From assembly GCA_964036665.1 (NCBI GenBank), contig OZ038532.1, positions 2,170,001 to 2,234,000 on the forward strand: a stretch of 64,000 nt of DNA, written 5' to 3'. Below, one piece after another: positions 35,234 through 47,338 of the stretch. This DNA comes from Gordius sp. MW1. Its lineage: Eukaryota; Nematomorpha; Gordioida; Gordea; Gordiidae. The position numbers and the translations under genes were made by a program. Below the pieces are notes generated by a model. It saw only the letters and a program-made list of their open reading frames with translations, did no database searches and was not told where the DNA came from. Every line of letters starts with the position of its first letter. The first letter of the stretch is position 1.

Positions 35234-35519
35234 TTATAAGAACGAAATAATAAATTTGAAGACATTGTTAGTTTTTTCAAGTTCTTTGAGAATGGGCATT
35301 AAATCTATCAGGGAATAAAAAGTTTCTCCCCCAGCAATCCTACGCCTCAGTGTATTATCCTCTTCTCCTTGGCTTGTTTTTATAAATTCTTCTATAAGGC
35401 AACATGGGTCTAATAAACATGCTCTCCACTGTAGCCATATAGTGATCCTTCCCTCCGTTGCTATTTCCACATATAAGTAATCATCATGTTTTCCTCTTGA
35501 AAAGCTGTCTACTTTTAAG
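35234..35519 (-). CDS. Candidate coding exon, product not recognised
   Basis: A minus-strand stretch is open from about 35519 to 35234 and has protein-like composition: EFGYLKVDSFSRGKHDDYLY, then ITIWLQWRACLLDPC, then RRRIAGGETFYSLIDLMPIL and KELEKTNN. An in-frame TAA lies six bases before the first Glu. The nearby acceptor-like AG would include that stop, so the exon may be broken or the boundary misread. The segment is reminiscent of helical regulatory domains such as RUN, but this is a guess. A composite hAT element was inserted about 120 bp further upstream. Confidence 0.35.
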
Positions 35520-35641
35520 TAGCCAAATTCAAGTTAACCTAATGATTTAAAAGGAATCATTGCACCTATTAAATCGGTGTATGATAGTCATAGAATTGCC
35601 ATAGAACACAATAATTTTTCCAATAAGAAGAGGCCCGTGGT

Positions 35642-37095
35642 CAGGGGCGTAGCCAGGATTTTCTCAAGGGGGTAGAAGTTTTCCAATTTTTTAAAAACAT
35701 TTTTATTTCAATAAATTATTTATAAGGCGGAGCCCCCGAGGAGATGGGGGTCTGGGGACGAAGCCCCCAGCTACGCCCGAAGGGCTTATTTTTCTATTTA
35801 CTAATATAATATTATTAACTAGATGAACCCGGCAAACGTTGTTTTGCCATTTACCCGGGTGTATTAAATTATGTTGGAATTTTAGGGCATATATGATGAT
35901 AAAGCGGTTATTGAAGTAAAAATAAAGTTTGATGTCTATATGTTCTACTTCTATTGTTCTATTTCCGTATACAGTGCAAGGCGTACGAATACTCGAAAAC
36001 TACTGGACCGATTTGCATTTGGCTCGAACAATCTTAAAACATGCTCCGGAGTGTCAGGAATAAACTGTGAAATTTTGAGCCAAATCGGATTGGTAGTTTT
36101 CCAAAAAAGTTGAGAATCAGGCGCTAAACTGTTCTCGAAAACAACTGGACCGATTTGGCTCAAACAAATCTTAAAACATGCTCCGGAGTGTCAGGAATAA
36201 ACTATGAAATTTTGAGCCAAATCGGTCTGGTATTTTTCAAAATTGGTGGCGGCATACACACATAGTTTCATTTTTATATATAAGACTGGATGAACCCGGC
36301 AAACGTTGTTTTGCCATTTATTTTTGCATTTTGCAGTATCACTTTTTAAGTGTTTCTAATGGCTGTAGACTTACACTTTATGAATAATTGACTAAAAACA
36401 TAAAATATTCATAACGCAGTACAGATATAACCCAAATAATTTATGGTAAAGTTTAGCATAAGCCTTAAAGAAATGTCACTGAGTTTTAAATGTAATTTAA
36501 GTTTCTTCTACAAAATAAACGCATAGCCATGACATAAAATACTTTGTAGAATCTAATGTTTATATTCCTCTGGTTCATTCATATGGTAACGGGTCTGACC
36601 TGATTTAATATGAAAGAAAATTTTTATGCAGCCATAAAACATTTAAGCTTCATATATTATACTGCATAGCATATGACGTCTTTATTAATTGCCAAAACGT
36701 ATAAAACAACCTATAAAACAAAAAAACGTGACCCTTCGAAAACTACTGGCCCGATTTGACTTAAACAAATCTTAAAACATGCTCCGGAGTATGGGGAATA
36801 AACTCTGAAATTTTGAGCCAAATCGGTCTGGTAGTTATCCAAATTTGGTTTTATTAAGTGCCAAAACTTATAAAACAAAAAAACGTGACCCCTCGAAAAC
36901 TACTGAACCGATTTGGCTCGAACAAATCTTAAAACATGCTCCGGAGTATGGGGAATAAACTATGAAACTTTGAGCCAAATCGGTCTGGTAGTTTTCCAAA
37001 TTTGGTTTTATTAAGTGCCAAAACGTATAAAACAAATTAATTTTTGGCCAAGGGGGTAAACTATCCGTTTTTCTACCCCCTTGTCTACTCCCCTG
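35642..37095 (-). mobile_element. Composite hAT element carrying Helitron-like units, copy 2
   Basis: It is an inverted copy of the 7616-9061 unit, with ends CAGGGGCGTAGCCAGG and CTACTCCCCTG. An exact 8-bp duplication, CCCGTGGT, flanks it (35634-35641 and 37096-37103). The interior has the same order: GC-rich palindromic segment, Helitron-like CTAGATGAACCCGGC boundaries at about 35819 and (mutated) 36286, and the CATGCTCCGGAG blocks. Length is 1454 bp against 1446 bp. The different target duplications show two independent insertions of the whole composite. Confidence 0.85.
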
Positions 37096-37160
37096 CCCGT
37101 GGTTAAATGTCCAAGTCGCTAAAGAATTTGGTTAATCAGATTGAAGAGCAAGCACACATA

Positions 37161-37305
37161 CTTGGGCGTAGCCAGGGGGGGGGCAGCTGCCTCCTCTAAA
37201 CTCAAAAATTTATTAAAGATATGGCCAAAATTTAAAAAATGATCATTTTGCCGCTCTCTAAATCATTACTGCCCCCCTTTAATTCTAATGTTAGCTGCGC
37301 CCATG
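37161..37305 (+). mobile_element. hAT-like MITE (family A) with exact 8-bp duplication
   Basis: It begins CTTGGGCGTAGCCAGGGGGG and ends GTTAGCTGCGCCCATG. The exact duplication CACACATA lies at 37153-37160 and 37306-37313. Confidence 0.9.
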
Positions 37306-37545
37306 CACACATATCAATAAAAAGTGTAAATGGTTAGGTGTTATAAGAGTCCAAATCTTTAATCTTCTCTAATTGTTGAAAATGATTTAAATTATACAGG
37401 GTGGAGAATCATTTAATTAATACCGATACGGTAACATTTTTTTAAATAATAATAAAACTTAAATATACATCCTAATTTAGGAAATAAAAATCAACAATTA
37501 AGGTGCTTCAAATGAACTCATTAATTTTTTGTTAAAAATATGCAG

Positions 37546-37647
37546 GTATTTTCTGAAGAAACTGAAACTTTCTTGGCAACTTTTAGACAATTTATGCTTC
37601 AATATAGGCAAACATATGAAGGCAATTCATATAAGGACAGCTTGGCT
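37546..37647 (+). CDS. Candidate coding exon (34 codons), product not recognised
   Basis: It is bounded by a TATGCAG acceptor and a GTAAGA donor, phase 0 on both sides. It reads VFSEETETFLATFRQFMLQY, then RQTYEGNSYKDSLA. The TFLATFRQFM core faintly recalls the start of RasGEF N-terminal modules, but one exon is too little to assign. No adjoining exon was firmly found. Confidence 0.4.
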
Positions 37648-38099
37648 GTAAGACAAGTTTGCACATTCTTAATATGATTGTGGCCTTGGTAGCTTAAAAT
37701 TAATTTACATGAGAAAAAGAGGTCTACAACAACCTAGGGGCAGAGCAGAGACGGAACAGCATGAGAATTTACTTTAACTTTATTCGCGCCTATCTGTATG
37801 TTTGCAGCAACAAGTTGTTCGTCCAATGTTACGCTGAATCTGAATCTTCGTTCCTCACAAATCCATGTGCTAAAATTTGGTATGTTCAAAATTTACGAGG
37901 TCTTTCCTTTGCGCACGATGATGACTTGTCAATAAAAGCTTTTTGACGTCTGTTACCCCTGTTATATCATTCTCATAGTTTTCACAAGCTGTTTGACTTT
38001 TGAAAATATTTATGTCGTCAACCACTGTCATCCATGTCCCTCCTCGAGTTAGCACAAATGAACGAGTTCGATGCAACCTCCTGGGTAACTTGGTAGGCA

Positions 38100-40250
38100 T
38101 ATTCATTTAAGCGCCTGGACAGAAAACTGACAGCATTACCCTTATTGTTAGCAAATTTTGCTGAGTAACCAGGATTGCTCCTTCCTTTCTTGCTTTGATC
38201 AAATATATAAATTAACGGCTTGTGGTCCGTTATAATCCTTTTCTTTCTTCCCTGAAATAAATCGTCAAACTATTTAGTCCTAGACTAAGAAGCCTCGTGG
38301 TCGATCGCACAATATTGCTCCTCCATCTCGCTTAAGGCTCTTGATGCGTACGCCACCACTCTTCATGTTCCACCCAGCACTCGCTGCTGCACGACCTCCA
38401 AACCTTTTCCTGACACATGAACAACCAACCCTGCTCCCAACCCCGTTACAATAGGCCAGTACTCAGACGGAATTGAGCGCACACTTGATGTTCCTGATCG
38501 TACTGTTGCCCTTCATCCCAGCGGAAGATTGCGTTCGCATTTGTTAACCTTTGGATAGGCTGTATTAACTGAGAGTAATTTTTGATAAACTTTGTTCTCG
38601 GTTTTATAAGTTAGTTGTCCCCATCCGACAATCATCATAACCTTCTCGTCGTTCATCTTTATTTCTTTGTTACTGATGATGTATCCCAAGAACATCACCT
38701 TTGTTGCATCAATAATCCTTTTAGAAAAGTTTGTGACAAAACCCCATTTGTGCAGCGTTGTGAGCAATCGTCTGTTGTGGATGTCCTCAGAATGCACCAC
38801 TATCAATAAATCAACATTTTATACCACTACGCCCTCCATGCCTCCGAATATTTGATCCATCGTCCTCTGAAAAATGTTCGCTACACAACTAAGTCCAAAA
38901 GGCATTTGTTTGACCCTAAATAGCCCCTTTTGGACTGAAATTGGTAAAAAGTAACTTGTGTTGCAAATCACAAGAATTGGTGATCCTTGAGATCTATTTG
39001 CGTGAATTTCGTTGCCTTCTTAACTAGACAAGTCAATTATAAGAGGGGGATACAGTAATCATTATGCATATTTATTGACCGTAAAGCGATAGCCTATACA
39101 TCTAAGACTTCCGTCATTCTTTCTTATTGGCACCAACGGGTTTGCAGAGAGGGATAATGTGACTGGTGCAATTACGTCGTCCTCTTTCTTAATTCTTCTT
39201 TCTCCATGCAAAGATAACTCGTCACGCGGGAATCTATAACGGCTTGACCCATTTTTCATAGAAACGTCGACTTCTATACGTCTTACCGCTTGTGGCGTCG
39301 CATTTTTCTGAATCGTCATCTGCTGGTACTATTAATGCCGTCCTTTGTTATACCTGGCTCTCTCGCGCCTTGATGGTCGACGAAATTTACGACATAGCGC
39401 TCCATGGCTGTTGTCAGATCCAACAAACCCGAATTCCTTAATCCAGTTGGTGCCGAGTAAAGGAGGTCCCTTTACTTCTGACAATAACAGTGTCAAGAAT
39501 TTCTTCTTCTGCCCAAGGTGGGCTTTGGCTCTAACACCAGCAATATCTTGATTTCCCTGCTTTCATACCTATAGACAGTCGGCGTGGGATCTGTTATGGT
39601 TGATAGGGGTTCCCTCCGGAGTTAGATCGGCGCGATTATTACGGAAGATCCCGTGTTCACTAACAATTAAACCAAATTATTAATAATATATAAATAAAAC
39701 TGTCAAAATATTCAAAGCATAAACGAACTGGTCAAGCTATGGCCTGCATTTGACATTTCCACTGCGAATGCTTCCCAAGTTTAAAGATGTACCGCCCTCA
39801 ACCCTTCTTCGATTGCCTCCATTCATAGGGCCATCTCGACGGCCCTGTCCCATTTGAAGTCTCTTTCAGCCGTAACTTGACTTCTACCGTTGGGTTCTAA
39901 AGTCCTAGATTAACTGATCGATAAATCTATTGGGTCTCGTTTCCAAATACTGTCTTTACCACGGTTTTGAGCTTGGGTACGAATTGTACGGCCTCCTCCC
40001 ACATTTGGCGAATTATTCCAATTATGAATCTTTAAGCCTAGCGGCAATTTTTTCCTTTGAATAACTTTTTCAACCTGCTAGTTAGCTTTTTCATAGTCCA
40101 TTTGGTAGGGTTGTCTGCAGATGCTTCCGTCGATAAATAACTTAAAAACTTGCATGTCTTCTGCGCTCCTGTCACAGGCACTGCCTGGGATACAAGGGCA
40201 TAGCCAGGATTGGATTTAGAGGCGGGCAATAATAATTTAGGGAGGGGCAA
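38100..40250 (-). mobile_element. Degraded Ty3/gypsy-type LTR retrotransposon pol
   Basis: Minus-strand fragments in several frames follow pol order. A gag/protease-side remnant (about 40250-39600) comes first. RT follows, with PLVPIRKNDGSLRCIGYRFT (about 39150-39062) and VMFLGYIISNKEIKMN (about 38700). RNase H has RIITDHKPLIY (about 38245-38210), and NAVSFLSRRLNE lies at about 38140-38105. The usual YDDILV-type box is decayed. Many stops are present. No LTRs were recognised. A family A MITE (40193-40358) is inserted at the upstream end. Such elements copy through an RNA intermediate; this one cannot. Confidence 0.75.
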
Positions 40251-40358
40251 AATAATGATTTTTTATTAATTCTAGCCATAATTATATTAAATTTGAAGAA
40301 CTTTTGGATTTAGAGGAGGGCAGCCGTTCCTCCCTGCCAGCTCCTGGCTACGCCCATG
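40193..40358 (-). mobile_element. hAT-like MITE (family A, reversed) with exact 8-bp duplication
   Basis: It begins CAAGGGCATAGCCAGGATTG and ends CTCCTGGCTACGCCCATG. The exact duplication CTGGGATA (40185-40192 and 40359-40366) shows insertion into the gypsy-type remnant. Confidence 0.9.
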
Positions 40359-40366
40359 CTGGGATA

Positions 40367-41492
40367 TGAGCGCTTCAACTGCAATAAAAAGCACTCTACA
40401 CAAACTCCTAATTTATACGTAGAGTTGTTAAATTGCTCACTTGCTTCAACTCCAGGCGAGCACTCACACCAGATGCGCTTATAGCACAATATGTGCTTGT
40501 TATTCGGTGCACTAGGCAGAACATTTGCACACAAAAATGCTCGAGAGGCGGAGAAGGAGCGAAATCTGTTCAAGCATGAGCAGATTGCCCGAGCAGAAAC
40601 TTGAGTAGATAGCATATTTATTAAAGCAATTGCTACGAGTTAACTTTGAAAATCTGCTCATATTATATACCATAAATAAATTCAGAACTTTGCACCCCCC
40701 TTCCCTTGCCCCACCCTCCCCCCACATTGGTGTTGGGGACCTTACTATATATTAAGTCCTTTAAGTTAGAGCTATTTTATCTGGAATTACCATCTGAGCA
40801 GAGACCAGTGGACTTCATAATTTTCAAATGAAAGGAACAAAACGACGTCACTTTTTAGAATCTAATGATTAGATTCGCATAAAACTGCTTTTAACATTAT
40901 GCATACGCCTAGTTCTTTAACTTATTTTTGCCTTATAAATCTACTTTTGTTTTTGATCGTTATTGCCATGATATGGTATTCTAAAGCCCCGAAAATAGCT
41001 ATTGCCAATAACCATCTCGGCCAATACTAACTACCAGGCATATGGCTGAATTACCAATTATAAAGGTGGGGGGGCAGTCAATATTTATTTTTTTTATAAA
41101 AAATTGAAGTCTCCCTAAATTAAAGCCCCCCCCAACCTTAATTTATATTTATGACATATTAAACTTTTCACTTTGCTATGGAACTAAAGCTGAATAAACA
41201 GGCGACTAGACACTGACGAACCTCAACTGCTAAAAATCTTAAAAATTAAAAATAGCGGAGAGTTATTTTCCGTTATTTAAACCGACGCCCCTCTCATTGC
41301 GATCTCAAAAAATGAAACTGTTGTTAATAATGTTTTTAACCTAATTAGCCCTTTCTGTAAGGTGAGATCTAATGTTTTATTTTTTCAATTAAAATTGTTA
41401 AATTTTATAATATGATGTTATTTATGACTAGAACTCAACATTTTTGACCCTCAAAAATAGTAAAGAACATGACGAAACCCTTTGAAAATGAT
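40367..41492. other. Intergenic stretch, possible MITE remnant
   Basis: Mostly unremarkable. A GGTGGGGGGGCAGTC...AAAGCCCCCCCC segment (about 41066-41135) looks like the core of a decayed MITE without its ends. No gene is seen. Confidence 0.4.
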
Positions 41493-41646
41493 CTTGGGCG
41501 TAGCCAGGGGGGCAGGGGGCTCCCTAATTTATGAAGAAAAAAAATTTCAATGCAAAAATTTTAAATTTTTATGTTTTGCCCCTCTCTAATTGAACTTATA
41601 AACGTTTTGCCCCCCCCCCCTAATCCAAAACCTGGCTACGCCCATG
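41493..41646 (+). mobile_element. hAT-like MITE (family B) with exact 8-bp duplication
   Basis: It begins CTTGGGCGTAGCCAGGGGGG. The B-type interior has TTTTTATGTTTTGCCCCTC and AAACGTTTTGCCCC. It ends AACCTGGCTACGCCCATG. The exact duplication AAAATGAT lies at 41485-41492 and 41647-41654. Confidence 0.9.
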
Positions 41647-42378
41647 AAAATGATATTTATTGTGAGTTATGATATTACCTTCACAAGTATATAGAGAGGG
41701 GGTTATAACAATTTAATTCACGAACTCAAATTAACTCTTCGAAAAATCATTTATTTGTCTAGACAAATATATATACTTGGCGACACTAGCAAAAATGTGT
41801 CCACCACCTCTTACCTCTCTCCCCCTTTGTACTATTTTTATTAACCCCGACCCAAAATTATGCGGCTTAAATTAAGGATTCACAAAGAAATTGCTACATT
41901 ATACCTGCTTGCCCACTAGACATTTAGACTAGAGCAGCTTCTTTGTAGAAAGGGAAAACAATATTGACATAGATCGAAACCGACTTAGTTTGGTGAAAAA
42001 ACCGGAAATCTCCATTAAATCAGGCGGTCCTTGAGGAAACTAACAACTTTTGGAAAAATGTTGGTGATGATTCATATCGTTTATTTGATAATAAATAATC
42101 ATTTCTAACTATAATAAAAATATATTTGAATGAAATAAACCTTTGTTAAGCATTAAATATTTAATTAAAAAGACTCATACCTTCTGGCTAAGTATGTAAC
42201 AAATCCTAATCTCGTCTCGTAGAGTCAAAGGTCAATAAGATATGGGTATGTATTTAAGGTTATCTCTTAACCTCATTTCATACATTTTATGCTGGCAACG
42301 CTTGCCCATAAGAAACAGTATATATATACTTCTTTCGGCGAAGTATACTAACAATTTCAATATTTTAAAGCTTAAAAA

Positions 42379-42532
42379 CATGGGCGTAGCCAGGGGTTGG
42401 CAGGGAGGGTCGATTGCCCCTCCTCTCAATCTTAAAAATATTATAAAATATTGGTTAAATTTTCTAAAATATATCATTTTGTCCCTAAATCATTATTACC
42501 ACCGTTTAAATCCAATCCTGGCTACGCCCATG
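42379..42532 (+). mobile_element. hAT-like MITE (family A)
   Basis: It begins CATGGGCGTAGCCAGGGGTT and ends ATCCTGGCTACGCCCATG. The flanks CTTAAAAA / CTCAAATA agree at 6/8 positions. Confidence 0.8.
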
Positions 42533-43049
42533 CTCAAATAAGTGGAATTATATTTTGAATTAAATTTTCACCTCAGTGTTCATTCAAACGTAAAAGTTTT
42601 GGTATTTTTCAAAAAGTGGGCAAAAGCATCCCGTAAAATTATAATGTACATGTGTATATGAGGTATTAGAAAGGCGTGTATAAGAGTTTTGTAATAGAGT
42701 CATCATCCTATATAAATACTCACGCATTAGATAATAATTTCAATTAAGTATATACTACTCTGCCTACATAATATACAAGTGTATATCTTCTATCTTTTTA
42801 CCTGCTTTCTATCTTCCCCATCCATCCCTTAGTAAGGACATGTTAAATTATGCTAGGAGTTAGTAATTTTTACGACTTAACCCATTTTTGACCACTTCAA
42901 CCCACCATTTTCCTGGTCAATTTTTGGTCTCCCTTGTAAACTTTTTTCGCAAAAACTATTCGCAAAGCCGAAAAACCATGCTAAATTTAGAGCCCATCTT
43001 ACCCCGTAAATAAATTTTGAGTTTAATTATATGTGGTATAGTGGTACGT

Positions 43050-43129
43050 TTAGAGGATACCCCCATTATTCATACTCCAATCAATGCTTATGGTCCACAG
43101 CATATGGCTCCTTTAATTCCAGACCTCAT
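43050..43129 (+). CDS. Candidate coding exon, product not recognised
   Basis: An open stretch after a GTTTAG acceptor-like site reads EDTPIIHTPINAYGPQHMAP, then LIPDLIG. A weak donor GTCTCG follows; the frame otherwise ends at TAA about 20 bases later. The composition is protein-like, unlike the surrounding AT-rich DNA. There is no homology that I can name and no firm neighbouring exon. Confidence 0.3.
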
Positions 43130-43506
43130 TGGTCTCGAAATTTTATAACCTTACTAATCTACTGGTTTTACCTGCTATCAAACGAAAACTTCTGGTATAC
43201 AATATTAGTTTTAATACGTTATACAATATTTTTGGATTTGCATGATTTTAGGTTGTTTTAAAATTAGAACAAAAAATAAGATAATTCACATGGAGAGGAT
43301 ATACCTAATAGTTGACGTGGGCAAAATTAAAGCTTATTATTACATTATATTTTTCTATAATTTAGTATTAGGTATTGATTGATTAATGAATTTGCAAAAT
43401 ACAGGTTAATTTTTGGGAATTTCTTATTAAAGATATTCAGGGCTGGTTTCCTTATCATTAAAAAATGTATAAACTTTTTTTTATTAACTAGTTTTATCTT
43501 ATGGTA

Positions 43507-43659
43507 TCCTGGATTTGTATAAAGGGGGATATTTATGATTTAGAGAAGGCAAAGATTTATTTAAAAGTTTAGCCATAATTTTAATAAATAATTAAGTTTT
43601 TAAGGTTAGAGGAAGGGGGGGCGGCTGCCCATTTTTGCCTCTCCCTGTCCACGCCCATG
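43507..43659 (-). mobile_element. hAT-like MITE (family A, reversed), left end decayed
   Basis: The interior AAGTTTAGCCATAATTTTAA and GGGGGGGCGGCTGCCC and the right end CTGTCCACGCCCATG are recognisable. The left terminus has lost its GGGCGTAGCC. Confidence 0.65.
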
Positions 43660-44009
43660 TAATCATAGATCATTGTAATTTAGGATGCACAAGATAATAA
43701 TATCTGCCGTTTGATTTTTGACGCACTTTGATATTCCCGAAAAATAATATAAATAGAAAAATTTTTGCCTTAATATATTCCAAAATTAACCTTTTTAAAA
43801 TGAAAGTTTGAGGGGGGATAATTATCCCTTCAATCTTTCGGCCTTGCTAAAGTTATTCGAAAAGTAGAGATTTTTCATGTACATCATTAGTGTCATTTTG
43901 GTGTGATTGGCATACGCGAGGGTGCAAATGCAAATAAAGGTGTATCTGTAAAAAAATTTGAAATAAAGAGGTTTTGATAAATATTTCATAGAAGGCAGGA
44001 GAAGTATAA

Positions 44010-44342
44010 TATGGGCGTAGTCAGGGGGTAGCAGGAGGGGCGGCTGCCCCCTCTAAATTCAAAAAATCTTAAAAATTTAATTTAATCATGGCTAAAATTT
44101 AAAGAAATTATCATTTTGCCCTTCTCTAAATCATTTTTGCTCTCTGATACCATGGGCGTAGCCAGCATTGGAATTAGAGGGGAACAGTAATTATTTAAGG
44201 AGGGGCAAAATAATCATTTTTTGAAATTTTAGCGATAATTATAATAAATCTTGACGAATTTTAGATTTAGAGAGGAGGAGCTGCCCCTCCCTGCCACCCC
44301 CTGACTACGCTTATGTCTTCTACGACTCTTAGCTATGCCCAT
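44010..44342 (+). mobile_element. hAT-like MITE (family A) with another family A copy nested in it
   Basis: The outer element begins TATGGGCGTAGTCAGGGGG with GGGGCGGCTGCCCCCTCT, runs to about 44150, and resumes after 44315 to end TTAGCTATGCCCATG (44342). The inner copy occupies 44151-44315. Confidence 0.75.
44151..44315 (-). mobile_element. hAT-like MITE (family A, reversed), nested
   Basis: It begins CATGGGCGTAGCCAGCATTG and ends CCCCTGACTACGCTTATG. The flanks TCTGATAC / TCTTCTAC match at 6/8. It was inserted into the outer MITE close to its right end. Confidence 0.78.
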
Positions 44343-44525
44343 GGAGTATGGTATTAAGAATTTTTAAAATATGGGTTTAGAATGCCTAAAAATTGTATAT
44401 CAGATGAAGTATGATTTTTTTAAAGCAAATCTTAGGAATGTTTCAATCAAATGTCGGTGTACATCCATTTAATTAGGTCTGATTAGTTTATATTCTTATA
44501 TTAAGTTATTTCAAATTCCAATTTT

Positions 44526-44660
44526 TATGGGTGTAGCCAGGGGAGGCAAGGTGGCAGCTGCCCCCCCCCGAATCAGGGTTAATATTTTCAATAAATTCTA
44601 ATTTTGGCCCCTTACAACATAATCCTATTTCTGTCCCCCCTCCCCCTGGTTAAGCCCATG
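44526..44660 (+). mobile_element. hAT-like MITE (family A), short
   Basis: It begins TATGGGTGTAGCCAGGGGAG and ends CCCTGGTTAAGCCCATG. The interior is shortened, and no matching target duplication is seen. Confidence 0.72.
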
Positions 44661-45028
44661 CTGTGTTCCTTATAATTTTATTTAATTTTCATACCTTTGA
44701 ATTGTTCAAGCTATGGGACAATTATAAATGACATTTTAAACACAAAATCGAACTTGTTTCCTAAATTAGTGAATTGCAATTTTTATTTATTTTAAAATCA
44801 TCTCTTAAATTTATGGCCTCAAAGAAGAATAACGCCTTTTTTCATTAAAATGCCTTTATTTAGATAAAAATGATACATAAAATATACAATTATAATGTGT
44901 ATAAAATAATAATATTTAAAAAAAAAACTATTCATCAAATTCGTCAATAGCCAAAGGGTCATGTGTCAGATAAATCTTTGATTGTCATATTCAAATTTAA
45001 TTGTGTTAATCTCATGTATACCAGTATT

Positions 45029-45207
45029 CATGGGCGTAGACAAGGGGGAGGGGGGGGGGGGGGCAGGGAGGGGCGGCTGCCCCCCTCTAAATCCAAAAAT
45101 TTGGTGAATTTTATTATAATTATAGCTAAAATATCAAACAAATGAACATTTTGCCCCTCCCTAATCATTTTTGCCCCCCTCTAATTCCAATGCTGGCTAC
45201 GCCCATG
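45029..45207 (+). mobile_element. hAT-like MITE (family A) with exact 8-bp duplication
   Basis: It begins CATGGGCGTAGACAAGGGGG, with a long G-run and GGGGCGGCTGCCCCCCTCT, and ends AATGCTGGCTACGCCCATG. The exact duplication CCAGTATT lies at 45021-45028 and 45208-45215. It is one of the best-preserved copies. Confidence 0.92.
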
Positions 45208-45813
45208 CCAGTATTGTAGGTAAACCATCTTTTTTAAAAGTTATTCTTTACCCAGAAGGGATTAATTTATTACAGTTTAAACATCTTTCTAATTTAGCGG
45301 AATTCGGTAACAATTTTTAAAAAAATAACCTTAGAAATATATTTCAAATATCAAATGGCTGAGGAAAGTTGTTATTATTTTACTAGTTTTTAGATGTTTC
45401 ATTGAATTGCTTAGTGGAGCACTTTAGTTTTAGGGGTTATTATCCAAGCCACATTAAATGAATGCATTTGTTCACAATTTTAATATTAATATTGTAATGT
45501 TTAATTAAAGACATAAAAAGCTGATTGCCTTCATCCCAATTTATATATAATTTTTTTATTTAACAGAATAAAGTAAAAATTATCCATTGATTTTAACACC
45601 TCAAGAAAGTCTGAATAAAGATGAAAACATTAAGGTGAGAAATATCTATCATAAGTTAATTAGAAATTAAAATTTAACGATATTTGCGAGTCTCAGGAAT
45701 AAATTTAATGATCTTGGCCATTTTTTTTATGATCAAGTAAAAATTTATTTGAAAACAAAAACCGTATGGTAAATCCCACATTTTCAATATTTCTAACAAT
45801 AGTTATGTGTTTT

Positions 45814-45978
45814 CGTGGGCGTAGCCAGAATTGGAATTAGAGGGGGACAACAATGATTTAGGAAGGGGCCAAATGATTATTTTTTGAAATTTTAACCATA
45901 ATCTTAATAAATTTCAAAAAAAAATTGGATTTAGAGGGGACAGCCCCTTTTCCCTGCTCCCCCTTGGCTACGCCCATA
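45814..45978 (-). mobile_element. hAT-like MITE (family A, reversed)
   Basis: It begins CGTGGGCGTAGCCAGAATTG and ends CCCTTGGCTACGCCCATA. The flanks TGTGTTTT / TGTGTGTT match at 7/8. Confidence 0.82.
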
Positions 45979-46234
45979 TGTGTGTTATATCAAATTTAAT
46001 TTATATATAGCCTAAAAAACGTTTAAGTAGAAATATTAATCATATAGCTTCTTGATCCGCATCTTGTTCAAGCCATATCTTACTTATTAGCAATATTCTA
46101 TTTAAACTTTCAAAACAGCGCGATAGCTTTATCGACATTAAAATTTTTATTTTCATTGGAAAAATTTTATATATTACATAATAACTAGGTATTGACTGTG
46201 GGGATTCGAAAAGGAATAAAATCTTATTAGGTCT

Positions 46235-46611
46235 TGTCTTAATATCGGATTCAGATTCAAATGGCGCGAATTTATCTTTGTCAAAATATCCGAGACAATT
46301 TCATTGGTCAAACTCAGCTGTAATTTTATTTTGTTTTTTGATGGTTAAAAAACGTTTTTTTGTTTTCAACTCTTGAGATTAAATCTAAACTTTGCTGATA
46401 CTTAAAAATGAAAACATGCAACATTTAAGCCTAAAAAATTTGCATCTTACAAAATCGCTGTTATGTTATGCGTCTGAAATGCAAATCTGCTGTGAATTCG
46501 AAGTTAAGACACGGCTATGTTGTAGCCAATACGGCGCTTTTTGTTGCGCAGCAATATCCGATAGACAAGCCCTTATATATTTAGCCAATTAAGATCATTC
46601 TTAATTTTGCC
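46235..46611 (-). repeat. Inverted copy of the 20.7-21.06 kb repeat
   Basis: The segments CCGATATTAAGAC-type / AATATCGGATTCA, TTGCATCTTACAAAATCGCT, GTGAATTCGAAGTTAAGACA and CCGATAGACAAGCC match 20.7-21.06 kb in reverse. It ends near GCCCCTG (46611), like the hAT end of the other copy. The short open frame over it is not a gene. Confidence 0.6.
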
Positions 46612-46768
46612 CCTGACAATTTGCAAACTTATTAACCGTTCTAATTCACATACTGGATCGGCTGAGCCCATGCTAAAGTTTTAAGACTTTGAATTTCCTT
46701 TTACCCTGCAGTAAGTTATACATGTAATTGCATTTAAAAAACAATCATAAATTAGAAATTAATAAAAG

Positions 46769-46936
46769 CATGGGTGTAGCCAAAGGGAGGGGCAGGGAGG
46801 GGCGGCTGCCTCCCTTTGGAACCAATAACTTGTTGAAATTTATTTAAATTATGGCTAAACTTTCAAAAAATGATCATTTTGCCCTCCCTAATTATTGCCC
46901 CCCCCCCCTCTAATTCCAATGCTGGCTACGCCCATG
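46769..46936 (+). mobile_element. hAT-like MITE (family A)
   Basis: It begins CATGGGTGTAGCCAAAGGGA with GGGGCGGCTGCC and ends AATGCTGGCTACGCCCATG. No convincing target duplication is present. Confidence 0.8.
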
Positions 46937-47338
46937 GATTATTGAAGAACTAAAAAAAATCGATATTTGATTTTACTTCAAACTTTAAGTTATTTTTATT
47001 CCAACGATTAAAGAAAGACTAAACACCTTTAATTAGGGATAAAATTAAGCTCAATTTTTTGTTTTTTCACTTACATCATACTCATAAGGCCTGCCTCGGT
47101 TCAATTAAATTTAAAGAGAATGTACAAAAAGTCGTAAAATAAATAGAGTTCTTCCTTCCATCATGAGAGAGCGAGAGAGCGAGAGAGGGGCAGGCAGTGG
47201 AGGGGGCTTTATTACAGGTAAAATAATTTTGAGAAAAAATGTCCTCGTAGCTCAGTCAGTCTCTGCTGTTATACCATCATTTTTTGATAATTGCGTGTGA
47301 AATTTATGAGCCTCCCGACGACGTTTATTAATACTTAG

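Noticed and set aside
42232-42541. Open frames over family A MITEs with Gly/Pro-rich peptides
   Set aside because: They recur wherever the MITE occurs and simply translate its G- and C-runs.
44840-44990. Possible last exon on the minus strand (frame ending HDPLAIDEFDE-stop) with an AATAAA downstream
   Set aside because: The only acceptor candidate is poor, other frames give different ends, and no upstream exon was found. It is too weak to list as a gene.
45560-45634. Exon-like segment after TTTAACAG and before GTGAGA
   Set aside because: The protein-like frame (LILTPQESLNKDENIK) has a stop immediately after the acceptor, and the other frames are closed.
46392-46592. Cysteine-rich 66-residue open frame
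   Set aside because: It overlaps a repeat also present inverted at 20.7-21.06 kb where the frame is not conserved.
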